In this document: one piece after another, positions 1 through 9,328 of the stretch
Layout: each line of letters begins with the position of its first letter
Position numbering within the stretch: the first letter of the stretch is position 1
Assembly (NCBI RefSeq): GCF_022869825.1
Contig: NZ_CP094971.1
Location: 931,501 to 995,500, forward strand
Length of the DNA: 64,000 nt
Origin: Clostridium sp. BJN0001
GTDB lineage: Bacteria; Bacillota; Clostridia; Clostridiales; Clostridiaceae
Direction: 5' to 3'
The notes under the pieces: model-generated
What the model was told of the DNA's origin: nothing
The model's input: the letters and a program-made list of their open reading frames with translations, nothing else
Databases searched by the model: none
Position numbers and translations under genes: made by a program

Positions 1-3000
1 CTTCACAATTTGGAGCTCCATCAGAAGTAAGTGAATGGGGCAGCGAAATATTTAATGGAGACGAAAGTGATAAAGTATGGAACAATCAATTCTTTGGTGG
101 AGATTTAACAGGTGTTGAAGAAGCAATACCATATTTAAAAGATACTTTAGGAGTAACAGGTGTATATTTAATGCCAGTATTTGAATCTCAAAGTGACCAT
201 AAATATGATGCTGATACGTATGAATATATAGATAGAAATTTTGGTGGAAATAAAGCTTTAGCTGATTTAAGTTCATCACTAAAATCAAATCAAATGAATT
301 TAATGTTAGATGGAGTATTTAATCATACTAGTATTGAAGGCTCATTATTTAATAATAATAGAGATTATTATTTTAATGGTACTTTTGAAGATAGAGATGG
401 TAATATGTTAGATTATTATCCATGGCATGGGTATAGTAACTTAGCTAAGCTTAATTATGGAAATGAAGCTGTTAAAGATTATATTTATGCTGGAGAGAAT
501 TCTATAGCTAAACGTTATCTAAGAGCACCATATAATATAGATGGTTGGAGATTAGATGCAGCAGAAGATTTAAATACTCAGCCAAGAGATTATAAAGCTG
601 GAGTTAATGCTGATGGAGCAACTGATCCAACGCAACAGAAAAATAATCTTAAAATTTGGCAAGAATTTAATAATGAAGTAAGAGAAGTAAATCCTAATAC
701 TTTTATATTAGGTGAATTCTGGGGAAATGATAATCAGTGGTATTATGGTAAAGCATGGGATGGAAAAATGAATTATGGTGGATTTTTGTTGCCTTTTATA
801 GAAAATAGAAGTGCAAATCATTGGCTTGGAAATCAAAGTTTAGATAATAAAGGTGATGTAAGTGTAGCAGATATAGGAATATTTAGTAGAAATTATTTTA
901 AAGGATTCCCATATCAAACCATACTAAATTCAACAAATTCAATATCAACTCATGATAAGTCAAGATTTTTAAATTGGGATTATACAGGTAAAAATAATAA
1001 CCAAATGATGGAGATAGCATCAGCACTTCAATTAACTTATCCTGGAATACCAATGATATATTATGGTGATGAGATTGGAACAGCAGGAAAATCAGGATCA
1101 GATCCATATAATAGAGGAACATTTGATTGGAATATATCAAATTGGAATAAAGAAATGCTAAATGATTATAGAACTTTAATTGCAACTCGTAAAGAAAACA
1201 CAGATGCATTTGTTTATGGTGCATTTGAAGAAGTTGCATCAAATAGAGATGGTAAATATATAGTTTATTCACGTTATGGAAATAATGATAAAGCTTTAGT
1301 TATTTTAAATAACAGTGGAGATAATTCAACAAAATCTATTGTTATAGATAAATTAGAGAGATATGGTTTTAAAAATGGAGATATTTTAAAAGATGTAATG
1401 AGCGGTAACACAGCAACAGTTGCAGGTGATAAAGTAGTATTAACATCTAAAGATATGTCAGCATCTGTATATGTATTAAGTCAAAATGCACCTAATGTAT
1501 CAGATGTAACTAATACAACAGAGATTGGCTTAACAGAAGAAAATGATGGTAGAGTACAATTATCAAATGTTAAAAATGTTAAACTCTCTAACAATGTAAA
1601 TGATGTGACTGTATCTTGGGATAATTATTTAGATAAAGATAAAGCATCAAATATAGTTATAAGAGCATATGAAGATAATAAAGTTGTAAAAGAAGTTAAA
1701 GTAGCACCAACAGAGATAAATGCTACATTAAAAGACATTTCATTAGAAGATGTTTCAACTGGTAAATATTCAATATGGATAAAAGTTGAAGCTAACAGAG
1801 ATTTAAAGGATGCATCAAATTCAAATATAAATGATATTTATATGGATAGTGAGTATGTATCATTAACTAAAGAACCAGAAGAACCAGAAGAACCAGAAGA
1901 TACAACAGCACCAAGTATAGAAAAAGTAACACCAGAAAATAATGCTCAAGAAGTATTAAAGAATTCAAATGTAGTATTTGAATTTAACGAAGACATTGTA
2001 TTATCAGACAGTAGTAAAATAACTGTAACAGATGAAAATGGAGAAGAAGTAGAATTTGAAGCATTAGCATCAGGAAAAGAATTAATTATAAATCCAAAAG
2101 AAGATTTACCACAAGGAGCTTCATATAAAGTAATAGTACAAGCTGGAGCCGTAACAGATATAGCTAATAATGGATTATGTGAAGATATGACAGTAGAATT
2201 TAAGACAAAAGAGCAAGAAAAGCCAAAAGAACCTGAAAAACCTGAAGAACCAAAAGAACCTGAAAAGTCAGAAGATACAACAGAAAAATCTAAGAATGAG
2301 CATTCACATAATCATAGTAATAGCAGTAGTAGCAGTTCGCCTTCAAATATAATAAAGGCTTCAACAGTAGATAAAGTAATTAAAAATGCATATTCAGATG
2401 ATGTTAAAATTTCAATAAATTCAAAAGGAACAGTAGCAGAAAAAGAAATATTTGAAGTACTAGCTAAAAATCCGACTAAAAATTTAACTTTAGAAGGAGA
2501 TAACTATAGCTGGACATTTGCAGGTAAAGATATTAACAGTAATATTAAGATTCAAACAGATATGAATACTGATATATTAAGGATTTCACCAAATGTAGAA
2601 GAAATAAATAAAATAACATTTGGAAAACCAGTTGAAAATATTTATTTCCCTTATAATGGAGAATTACCAGGCAAAGCAAAAGTTAAAGTTAATGTAGACC
2701 ACAAGTATGACAACAAAACAATGTTGCTTTATTATTATGATTCTGATAAGAATAGATTAGTATTGGCTTCATCGAATGTAAAAATAGAAAACGGAACAGC
2801 TACATTTGAAACAAAATATTGTTCAGATTATATTTTGAGTGAAACTGAGATCCCAGGTGCTTTTAAAATAGGCTGGAATAAAAATCTAGATGGTACATGG
2901 TTATTCTTAAAAGAAGATTTCACTAACTTTAATGGTTGGTTAAATGATAATGGAGTATGGTACTTTATGAAACCATCAGGAATAATGCAAACAGGATGGC

Positions 3001-3227
3001 TAAACGATAATGGAACATGGTACTTTATGAGATCATGGGGAGGAATGCAAACAGGATGGTTAAATGATAATGGAACATGGTATTTTATGGGACCATCAGG
3101 AGCAATGAAGACAGGTTGGTTAAATAATAATAACAAATGGTATTATTTGAATCAATCAGGAGAAATGCTTTCTAATACATCTATTTCAGGATATGAATTA
3201 TCATCAGATGGAAAGTGGATAGCATAA
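1..3227 (+). CDS. Secreted GH13 alpha-amylase family enzyme with wall-binding repeats (5' partial)
   Basis: The frame is open from base 3, so the gene enters from the left and its signal peptide is outside the window. It should hydrolyse alpha-1,4-glucans outside the cell. All four GH13 motifs are visible: DGVFNHT (about 309), GWRLDAAED with the nucleophile Asp (about 542), ILGEFWG with the acid/base Glu (about 707), and STHD (about 944). After the catalytic barrel come a beta-rich domain, an acidic Pro-Glu linker (about 1873-1900), an SbsA/Big_5-like Ig domain (to about 2205), a second PEKP linker, a Ser/His-rich stretch, another beta domain, and C-terminal choline/cell-wall-binding type repeats. 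The tail implies attachment to the envelope. It ends before a strong terminator. Family confident; exact substrate (starch, pullulan, cyclodextrin) not resolvable. Confidence 0.93.
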   Translation, partial: SQFGAPSEVSEWGSEIFNGDESDKVWNNQFFGGDLTGVEEAIPYLKDTLGVTGVYLMPVFESQSDHKYDADTYEYIDRNFGGNKALADLSSSLKSNQMNLMLDGVFNHTSIEGSLFNNNRDYYFNGTFEDRDGNMLDYYPWHGYSNLAKLNYGNEAVKDYIYAGENSIAKRYLRAPYNIDGWRLDAAEDLNTQPRDYKAGVNADGATDPTQQKNNLKIWQEFNNEVREVNPNTFILGEFWGNDNQWYYGKAWDGKMNYGGFLLPFIENRSANHWLGNQSLDNKGDVSVADIGIFSRNYFKGFPYQTILNSTNSISTHDKSRFLNWDYTGKNNNQMMEIASALQLTYPGIPMIYYGDEIGTAGKSGSDPYNRGTFDWNISNWNKEMLNDYRTLIATRKENTDAFVYGAFEEVASNRDGKYIVYSRYGNNDKALVILNNSGDNSTKSIVIDKLERYGFKNGDILKDVMSGNTATVAGDKVVLTSKDMSASVYVLSQNAPNVSDVTNTTEIGLTEENDGRVQLSNVKNVKLSNNVNDVTVSWDNYLDKDKASNIVIRAYEDNKVVKEVKVAPTEINATLKDISLEDVSTGKYSIWIKVEANRDLKDASNSNINDIYMDSEYVSLTKEPEEPEEPEDTTAPSIEKVTPENNAQEVLKNSNVVFEFNEDIVLSDSSKITVTDENGEEVEFEALASGKELIINPKEDLPQGASYKVIVQAGAVTDIANNGLCEDMTVEFKTKEQEKPKEPEKPEEPKEPEKSEDTTEKSKNEHSHNHSNSSSSSSPSNIIKASTVDKVIKNAYSDDVKISINSKGTVAEKEIFEVLAKNPTKNLTLEGDNYSWTFAGKDINSNIKIQTDMNTDILRISPNVEEINKITFGKPVENIYFPYNGELPGKAKVKVNVDHKYDNKTMLLYYYDSDKNRLVLASSNVKIENGTATFETKYCSDYILSETEIPGAFKIGWNKNLDGTWLFLKEDFTNFNGWLNDNGVWYFMKPSGIMQTGWLNDNGTWYFMRSWGGMQTGWLNDNGTWYFMGPSGAMKTGWLNNNNKWYYLNQSGEMLSNTSISGYELSSDGKWIA
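2934..3173 (+). repeat. Four tandem 60-bp repeats encoding CW-binding motifs
   Basis: Four in-frame 60-bp units at 2934, 2994, 3054 and 3114 encode 20-residue motifs of the type GWLNDNGTWYFM followed by a Ser/Gly turn and MQTG. A degenerate fifth copy precedes them. The aromatic/Gly pattern matches the choline-binding or cell-wall-binding repeat family. The units are nearly identical at DNA level, so copy number may vary between strains. Confidence 0.9.
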
Positions 3228-3275
3228 AATACAGATTACAAATATAAGAAAACAGTAGAAGAATATTATTTTTTA

Positions 3276-3323
3276 AAAATACCCCATAAGTAGAATGTTA
3301 AAAGTCTATCTATGGGGTATTTT
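3276..3323. terminator. Bidirectional terminator between convergent genes
   Basis: The arms AAAATACCCCATA (from 3276) and TATGGGGTATTTT (3311-3323) pair perfectly, with A-rich and T-rich flanks on both sides. It lies between the plus-strand amylase and the minus-strand membrane protein, so it can serve both. Confidence 0.9.
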
Positions 3324-3368
3324 ATTTGATTATTTTTAAAATTAAAGTCCTAAATAAAACTACTACAT

Positions 3369-4433
3369 CTAGTCAGTAAAGACAGTATTTATTATGTATT
3401 CATTCATTTTATCAGGAAGTGGATAACCACTAATAGCATCGTACTTAGTTGAATGTTCTGCATATACTCTATCATTAATCAATACCAAAGTCACTTGCAT
3501 ATGTGCCATTTTATCTTTGCTATATGCATATAATATTTTTTCTTTATATCCAAAAATAGGTGTGCCAGGAACTGCTTTTTCATCATCATCTTTATATTTC
3601 TGAGGAATTTTAACATCAAGTAATTGTTTTGAATCATACATCTTTTGTATCTCCATAAAAATTCCTTTATTTAATATAATATTTTTTTCTATTTTTTTAT
3701 ATGGTTTATTGTTTCTTTCACCTAGGTTTTTTTCTTCTGTATAAACAAAGTAGCTACATAATAAATTTTGTGTGTCGTAATTTGCGATATTTTTATAATA
3801 AGCTTTAGTTGAAGTAAGCGTATCTTCAGCACAGTATGTCCCATCAGCTAAAGAGGATCTACCTGGCTTATTTTTAACATAAAAGAATTCAAAGTTATTT
3901 TCATTTTCAACAGGAAATACTGTTGATATATTTTGATTTTGTTCGGAGAATGTTTTTCCACTTAATAAAGTCCACATAAAATTATTTAATTTACTACTAG
4001 ATGATTTATGATATTTGATATTAGCGACAGGCGTATCAAGCTTTTCGCTGGTATAATCAAGATAAAAATTTTCATTTGAAAATCCTTTTCTGAAAGCTAC
4101 ATATTTTTTCCCATTCATTTCGAACCAATTAGTTGTTGGTTCGTATTTACCCATTGGCCAATATAAAATTATTCCAGATTTTGCATAGATTATTTTCTCT
4201 TCATTTTTATTATTTGTATAGCGCAAAAATCCAATATAGGATATTGGTACAAGTGAAACAATTATATTAATTATAAGAAAAATTATAGGTATAACAAGCC
4301 ATTTCTTTTTTGGGCTTTTTTCCTTTCGTTTATGTACATTCCAAATAATAATAAATATTGCGTTTAAAATAATAAAAAATAAGGCAACAAAAAATAAAAT
4401 TGCCATAAACATTAAAAAGAATAATGAGCCCAT
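3369..4433 (-). CDS. Membrane-anchored protein of unknown function, 354 aa
   Basis: The start ATG at 4433 is preceded by an AGGAGG ribosome binding site. The N-terminus has two hydrophobic segments (about residues 1-30 and 44-65) separated by a short Lys/Arg-rich loop (NVHKRKEKSPKKK). The remaining 280 or so residues look soluble, with many aromatic and Lys residues. If both segments span the membrane, the bulk domain is on the same side as the N-terminus. I do not recognise the family. It is monocistronic and faces the amylase tail to tail. Real gene likely from length, start signal and composition; function unknown. Confidence 0.75.
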   Translation of the reverse strand: MGSLFFLMFMAILFFVALFFIILNAIFIIIWNVHKRKEKSPKKKWLVIPIIFLIINIIVSLVPISYIGFLRYTNNKNEEKIIYAKSGIILYWPMGKYEPTTNWFEMNGKKYVAFRKGFSNENFYLDYTSEKLDTPVANIKYHKSSSSKLNNFMWTLLSGKTFSEQNQNISTVFPVENENNFEFFYVKNKPGRSSLADGTYCAEDTLTSTKAYYKNIANYDTQNLLCSYFVYTEEKNLGERNNKPYKKIEKNIILNKGIFMEIQKMYDSKQLLDVKIPQKYKDDDEKAVPGTPIFGYKEKILYAYSKDKMAHMQVTLVLINDRVYAEHSTKYDAISGYPLPDKMNEYIINTVFTD

Positions 4434-4909
4434 AGGTCCTCCTAATAATAATATCTAAAAATTCTTAGTTTAATCATTTTATATAAAAAAATCGTCAAGG
4501 CGACTATGTTATATCCCATATGCTAAAAAGTTATCTTTAATAAAATTGATTTCTTATTAACACAAATTCTTTAGCCGTCGATTTTTTTCACCCATGCAAA
4601 AGGTTCCAAAACTTGCTTTTGGGTTCTTTTGCGGGCTACAATTGTTTTTTATTCTTTAGGCCTCTTAATTTATTAATACACGTTTTTAATGTTACAAAGT
4701 TATCCACACATTTAACTACGATATAATTTCCTAAAGAAGAAAAAATACCATTTAATTATATGGTATTTTTCAATGTTTGTATATATAAACGTAGAGAGAT
4801 ATTAATAAGACAGCTATTATAACTCAAATTTGTGTTTAAGAAAGGTATGTAACTTCTACTATTAATTAAGTGTGTATGTGTAAATAGTTTTATAAGTAAT
4901 TTTGAAAGT
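4434..4909. other. Long intergenic stretch with a strong hairpin at 4596-4632
   Basis: No credible protein is visible. At 4596-4632 a compact hairpin has outer stem GCAAAAG/CTTTTGC, a symmetric GTT/GTT internal loop, inner stem CCAAAA/TTTTGG and a five-base loop, with a T-run about 12 bases later. Together with the terminator at 4910-4946, which has no called gene in front of it, this leaves room for a small RNA or the remains of a lost gene. The left end also holds the promoter region of the minus-strand membrane protein. Confidence 0.4.
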
Positions 4910-4946
4910 AGCAAGGTTATATTAAATGTGTAACTTTGCTTTTTTT
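4910..4946 (+). terminator. Rho-independent terminator, near-copy of the one at 10443
   Basis: Stem AGCAAGGTTA (4910-4919) pairs with TAACTTTGCT (4931-4940) through one G-T wobble and is followed by seven T. The sequence, loop included, is almost the same as that at 10443-10480. No plus-strand gene is called immediately upstream. Confidence 0.75.
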
Positions 4947-4950
4947 ACTA

Positions 4951-4981
4951 TTGACTCTAACGTAACGTGATAGTGTATTGT
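4951..4981 (+). promoter_or_regulatory. MerR-type promoter with 19-bp spacer and operator dyad
   Basis: TTGACT (4951-4956) and TATTGT (4976-4981) are separated by 19 bp, the long spacing typical of MerR-controlled promoters. An imperfect dyad occupies the spacer: ACTCTAACGT (4954-4963), a central A, then ACGTGATAGT (4965-4974), 8 of 10 positions symmetric. It drives the protease gene at 5014 and the MerR gene at 5919, so the regulator should control its own operon. Confidence 0.75.
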
Positions 4982-5013
4982 AGAACTATACTAAAAAGGA
5001 AGAAGGTAAAAAA

Positions 5014-5922
5014 ATGAACGTTACAGCAATTAGATCAGATAAAATCTATAAAAAGATGATTTCTGCAAAGCCTGAGGATCGGGATAATATCTATCGTTAT
5101 GAGCTTATGAAACCCTTTGAATTTAAGTGGACATGTATTGGTGTTCCAATAAAAGCAGATCAGCTTGGTGGAAATGATGTTGTCATGGCAAGCACGATGG
5201 GCGGAGGATTTGCACCAAATAGAATTAATAATGAACGAATTAGTGATGTTGAAAAAATCAGTGATGAAAGTTTTTGGAAGAATTGCAATGAGAGTATAAC
5301 AAAGACCCTTGAAGGTTTTGAGAATAATGGTATTTCTCTTCCAGTAAAAGATTATATTTTTACTGTTTTGTTGAATGACCCACTAAACCAAATGTCAAAA
5401 ATGACTGGTGACTATTGTGGAGATGGTGGAATTCCAGGATACATAATCGGAACAATTATTCCAAATGAAAAATCTCTTGAAATGCTCCCAGTAGCGCTTG
5501 CTCATGAAGCTAATCATAATGTAAGATGGCAGTTTATTAAGTGGAGCAATGAAATTACACTTGGAGATATGATCGTTAGTGAAGGATTAGCAGAAAACTT
5601 TGCTGCATTTATGTTTGGAGAGGATAAAATAGGAATGTGGGTTACAAATACAACAGAAGAAACACTTAGAAAAGTTATTAAACCTGCAATTAAAGAGAAT
5701 ATTAACATTAATGATTTTAATAAGATTTCATCGTTTCTCTATGGTGATGAAATTATGGCAATGCGTGGTGCTTTGCCAATTGGTATGCCTTATTGTTCAG
5801 GATATGCTTGCGGCTATTATTTAATCAAGCATTATCTTAAGAAAACTGGTAAAACAATATTCGAAGCTACAATTACACCAACTGATGATATTTTAAAGGA
5901 AACAGAGGATTTTTGGAAATGA
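5014..5922 (+). CDS. DUF2268-type putative Zn-dependent protease
   Basis: The 302-residue protein carries an HExxH zinc-binding motif, HEANH, at residues 164-168. A downstream Glu in SEGLAENFA (about residue 190) is a plausible third ligand. The arrangement fits DUF2268, a family of predicted zinc metalloproteases. No signal peptide is seen, so it is probably cytoplasmic. The start ATG follows a GGAAGAAGG site. The gene sits between a MerR-type promoter and a MerR-TipAS gene, and its stop overlaps that gene's start (ATGA), so the two are translationally coupled and induced together. Substrate unknown. Confidence 0.75.
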   Translation: MNVTAIRSDKIYKKMISAKPEDRDNIYRYELMKPFEFKWTCIGVPIKADQLGGNDVVMASTMGGGFAPNRINNERISDVEKISDESFWKNCNESITKTLEGFENNGISLPVKDYIFTVLLNDPLNQMSKMTGDYCGDGGIPGYIIGTIIPNEKSLEMLPVALAHEANHNVRWQFIKWSNEITLGDMIVSEGLAENFAAFMFGEDKIGMWVTNTTEETLRKVIKPAIKENININDFNKISSFLYGDEIMAMRGALPIGMPYCSGYACGYYLIKHYLKKTGKTIFEATITPTDDILKETEDFWK

Positions 5923-6662
5923 AGATTAATGAGGTTGCAAAATTAACGGGAATTACAGTGAGAACACTACATTATTATGATGAAATAGGACTTCTCAAAC
6001 CTATCAAAATTACTGAATCAGGTTATAGGTTATATAACGAAGACGCACTTTCTAAACTTCAACAGATATTATTTTTTAAAGAGTTAGAATTTTCACTTAA
6101 TGAAATTAAAGATATTGTTACAAATCCATCATTTGACAAAACAGAAGCATTAAGAAATCAAAAAGAGCTACTTATTAAAAAGAGAGAGCGAATAGATAAC
6201 CTGATAAAGCTTGCAGAAAGTACATTAAAAGGAGAAAATAATATGAGTTTTAAAGAATTTGATATGACAGAAATTGAAAAAACTAAAAATAAATATGCAA
6301 AAGAAGTTAAGGAGCGTTGGGGTAATTCTGATGCTTATAAGGAAAGTGAGAAAAAAACTAAGAATTATAATAAAGAAAAATGGCAAGAAATAAATGAAGA
6401 AGGGAAAGAAATTTTAAAAGCCTTTGCAGCAAATATTGATAAAGAAGCAGAAAGCGAGGAGGTTCAAAGATTAGTTTTAAAATGGCAAAATTATATTACT
6501 GAGAGATTTTATAATTGTACAAATGAAATTTTAAAAGGTTTAGGACTTATGTATATAGGAGATGAACGTTTTAAAAAAAATATTGATAAAAATGGTGAAG
6601 GAACAGCAGAATTTATATCAAAGGCTATTGCCATTTACTGCTCAGTGTCTTCAATCAGCTAA
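5919..6662 (+). CDS. MerR-family regulator with TipAS-like drug-recognition domain
   Basis: The N-terminal MerR winged helix is clear (NEVAKLTGITVRTLHYYDEIGLL then SGYRLY), followed by a coiled dimerisation helix to about residue 80. The rest matches the TipAS domain that binds antibiotics or other hydrophobic ligands in TipAL-like activators. I chose ATG 5919, which overlaps the upstream stop codon, rather than the in-frame TTG at 5913. The length of about 247 residues is normal for TipAL-type proteins. Activation should work by untwisting the 19-bp-spaced promoter at 4951, giving ligand-induced expression of itself and the protease. The ligand cannot be read from sequence. Confidence 0.85.
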   Translation: MKINEVAKLTGITVRTLHYYDEIGLLKPIKITESGYRLYNEDALSKLQQILFFKELEFSLNEIKDIVTNPSFDKTEALRNQKELLIKKRERIDNLIKLAESTLKGENNMSFKEFDMTEIEKTKNKYAKEVKERWGNSDAYKESEKKTKNYNKEKWQEINEEGKEILKAFAANIDKEAESEEVQRLVLKWQNYITERFYNCTNEILKGLGLMYIGDERFKKNIDKNGEGTAEFISKAIAIYCSVSSIS

Positions 6663-6839
6663 AGGGGAATTACCTAGACTATTTTTAATGCGAATATAAC
6701 TTCTCTTGTTAATTTTAATCATGTCTGGATATAAAAATAGTTTTAGATATGATATAATTTGATTCATAGTATCATTTTAATACATAAGAAGAAATTATTT
6801 ATGTAATATATATAAATAGTAATTAAGAGGAGAACTGCA

Positions 6840-7481
6840 ATGAATAAGAAGGTTGAAGTAAGAAATACTAAGTTTGGAAACGTTATTATAGAGTATATTA
6901 ATTATGTAAGAAAAATATTTCCTGAATTTAATGAATTAAGAAATTCTGGAACTACTATTGAAGAAATAAATAAGATTGAACAACAGATGGATATACTATT
7001 TCCAGAAGATTTAAAACAATTGTATATGATAATTAATGGAGATAATAAGCATATTTTTGGATTTGTTAATGGACTTAATATGCTCTCTTTAGAGGAAATG
7101 TATACTACATGGAAATCATGGAGAGAGTTTGATGACGATAAAGAATTGAATGATAAAAAATATTATTCATCACTTCCCCAAAAATCAATTAAATGTCGTT
7201 ACACAAATTCTTTATGGATACCAATAGCACACGATTGTTCTTCAAATTATTTTGGCATTGATTTAGATCCAGATGTTAATGGTACAATTGGACAAATAAT
7301 TAATTTTGGAAGAGATGAAAATCATAAAAAAGTTTTTGCGAGTTCACTAAAAAAGTTTTTTGAATTGGGACTTAAACTTAAAGGAGAAATCCAAATAGAA
7401 GAAGTAGAAAAAGATGTTTATTTTATAACCAATAAAGATGATAAACATGCAATTGATTGGTTAAAAGAAAAAGTAGATTAG
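6840..7481 (+). CDS. SMI1/KNR4 family protein
   Basis: The 213-residue protein has the SMI1/KNR4 signature: an early acidic helix (INKIEQQMDILFPEDLKQLYMIINGDN), the aromatic middle segment and a DLDPDVNGTIGQIINFGRD strand pair. Bacterial members are often immunity proteins for polymorphic toxins, but many solitary members have no known partner. The gene has its own GAGGAG site at about 6828 and is 17 bp before a GNAT gene. No toxin gene is adjacent, so it may be an orphan immunity protein or serve a housekeeping role. Confidence 0.75.
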   Translation: MNKKVEVRNTKFGNVIIEYINYVRKIFPEFNELRNSGTTIEEINKIEQQMDILFPEDLKQLYMIINGDNKHIFGFVNGLNMLSLEEMYTTWKSWREFDDDKELNDKKYYSSLPQKSIKCRYTNSLWIPIAHDCSSNYFGIDLDPDVNGTIGQIINFGRDENHKKVFASSLKKFFELGLKLKGEIQIEEVEKDVYFITNKDDKHAIDWLKEKVD

Positions 7482-7497
7482 AAAGAAAGTGACATAT

Positions 7498-8040
7498 ATG
7501 AAATTAGAAACTAAAAGAACAATTCTTCGCCGTTTTGAAAAGAAAGACTTAGAGGATTTAAATGATTATTGTAGTCAAGAGGGTGTTGGAGAAATGGCTG
7601 GGTGGAAACATCATAGCAGCTTGTCAATTTCAAAAGAAGTGTTATATAAAAACATTCAAAATGAGAATATTTTTGCAATAGAAAATAAAGAAAATAAAAA
7701 AGTGATTGGTCATATAGCAATAAATAGCGATTCTGAGAATGGAAGAGAAGATACAAAAGAATTAGGATGTGTACTGAATCGTAACTATCAGAATCAAGGA
7801 ATTATGACGGAAGTAATTTATCAGATTTTGGATTATTTATTTTCTAATCATATAGAATATGTGTATGCATGTTGTTTTCAAAATAATAAATCATCTAAAC
7901 GATTAATCGAAAAATGTGGTTTTACTTTTGAACAAGAAGGTTCATTTTATGCAGAATCACTTAATAAAAATTTTAAGTCATTTGAGTATGTCTATAGTAA
8001 AAATGATTGGCAGTTAAAGAGTAATGCTCACAAATTCTAA
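7498..8040 (+). CDS. GNAT acetyltransferase, RimJ/RimL type
   Basis: The protein opens with KLETKRTILRRFEKKDLEDL, typical of RimJ/RimL-like GNAT enzymes that acetylate N-terminal or side-chain amines from acetyl-CoA. The acetyl-CoA loop is present in variant form (NYQNQGIMTEVI), and NKSSKRLIEKCGF is the usual late helix. I chose ATG 7498 over an in-frame GTG at 7489 because family members begin with this MKLETKR-like segment. The GAAAGAAAG ribosome site is weak. At 180 residues the length is normal. The substrate is unknown. Confidence 0.82.
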   Translation: MKLETKRTILRRFEKKDLEDLNDYCSQEGVGEMAGWKHHSSLSISKEVLYKNIQNENIFAIENKENKKVIGHIAINSDSENGREDTKELGCVLNRNYQNQGIMTEVIYQILDYLFSNHIEYVYACCFQNNKSSKRLIEKCGFTFEQEGSFYAESLNKNFKSFEYVYSKNDWQLKSNAHKF

Positions 8041-8101
8041 TTTGTAGCTTTTATTCGTTATATTTAATATTTAATTTTAAATTGATAAGGAGAATAAACT
8101 A

Positions 8102-9010
8102 ATGAAAAAAGTTAAATTTTTTAATTATTCAGAAGGAGAACGTTTTGGAAAGAATTATCAATTACTTGCACAATTCTTTGAAAAATACACAGGAGATGGA
8201 ATGCAAGAAAATTGGCATATTGGAAGACTGGATTGGATGTTAAACCATGATTATACAAATCCAGAATTGTTGCCACTAATTGGAATTTGGGAAGAAAATA
8301 ATGAAGTCGTAGGTGTTGTAATATTTGATATTGAACATCCACCGGTTTATTTTTTATGTAAACCGGGATATGAACATTTGTACAATGATATGTATGAGTA
8401 TGCAGAAAAAACATTTAAAACTGATAAATGGTGTGAAAATGGATATTGGATAAAAACAGTTGTTAAAGATGAAAATACAGTATTAGTGAAATTTCTAAAA
8501 GATAAAGGCTTTGTTTTTGATGGGTATCCTGAAGACATCTTAGAATTAAAGTGTGATGTGAACAATAAATACAGTTACTCACTTCCAGAAGGTTTTTGTG
8601 TGACAACATTTGAAAATGAAAAAGATTATGAGAAATATGCTGAATTATTGTATAAAGGTTTTGATCATGAAGGAGAAGAGAAAGCTGATATTACATATGA
8701 ATCAGTGCCATTTAGAGAGCCGCATTGGAATGACAATTTAAAAATTCTGGTTAAATCAAAAGATGGAGAGTGGGCATCACATTGTGGAATTTGGTATACA
8801 CCGGGCAGTAAAACAGCATATATTGAGCCAGTATTAACTATTCCTAAATATAGAAAAAAAGGATTAGCTAAGGCTGCAATTTATGAAGCCATAAATAGAT
8901 GCGCAGATTTAGGTGCTAAAAGAGCAGTTGTAATTTCTGATATGGATTTTTATTACACTATTGGATTTAAGAAATCTTCTCATTATTATCAAGTGGCAAA
9001 ATATTTATAA
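8102..9010 (+). CDS. GNAT-family acetyltransferase, 302 aa
   Basis: The C-terminal half has a clear GNAT core: VLTIPKYRKKGLAKAAIYEAI holds the acetyl-CoA loop (R-K-K-G-L-A), and GAKRAVVISDMDFYYTIGFKKSS is the closing strand/helix. The N-terminal half has a weaker related fold, giving the double-domain layout common in clostridial 300-residue acetyltransferases. The start has an AAGGAG site at about 8089. The gene stands alone and ends at a terminator at 9064. Substrate unknown. Confidence 0.82.
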   Translation: MKKVKFFNYSEGERFGKNYQLLAQFFEKYTGDGMQENWHIGRLDWMLNHDYTNPELLPLIGIWEENNEVVGVVIFDIEHPPVYFLCKPGYEHLYNDMYEYAEKTFKTDKWCENGYWIKTVVKDENTVLVKFLKDKGFVFDGYPEDILELKCDVNNKYSYSLPEGFCVTTFENEKDYEKYAELLYKGFDHEGEEKADITYESVPFREPHWNDNLKILVKSKDGEWASHCGIWYTPGSKTAYIEPVLTIPKYRKKGLAKAAIYEAINRCADLGAKRAVVISDMDFYYTIGFKKSSHYYQVAKYL

Positions 9011-9063
9011 AATAGACTGATAATATTAGTTATATTTTGGAAGATAAAAAGGATAGAAGTATA

Positions 9064-9100
9064 GAAAAAGGCTTACTAAAAGTAGGTCTTTTTCTTTTAC
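9064..9100 (+). terminator. Terminator after the GNAT gene
   Basis: GAAAAAGGCTTACT (9064-9077) pairs with AGTAGGTCTTTTTC (9081-9094) around an AAA loop, with two G-T wobbles, followed by a T-rich run. Confidence 0.85.
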
Positions 9101-9328
9101 TTAAATTAATCAATACAATATTGAGCAAATAACTAGAGGGGATAGACACAAGCTCTTTAATAAGAAATAAGTATAAATAGTATTTGACAATTTAGTAATA
9201 ATTATAATTTCTTAATATAAATAAAAATAACAATGTAACACAAATAATTTGATAGAGTTTAAATTGCACATGGTAGATAATTAATACGTATGGTATAATC
9301 TTTTATAAATAATTATGGAGGTATAAAA
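9101..9328. promoter_or_regulatory. Intergenic region with an extended -10 promoter at 9291-9299
   Basis: The stretch 9011-9328 holds no gene. An extended -10 element (TGG then TATAAT, 9291-9299) lies 30 bp before the start at 9329 and a GGAGG site follows at about 9316, so it is the likely promoter. A TTGACA at 9184 has no well-spaced -10 partner. Nothing else was found. Confidence 0.5.

Noticed and set aside
9184-9208. TTGACA plus TATAAT as a promoter for the gene at 9329
   Set aside because: The spacing is only 13 bp and it is more than 100 bp from the start; the extended -10 at 9291 fits better.
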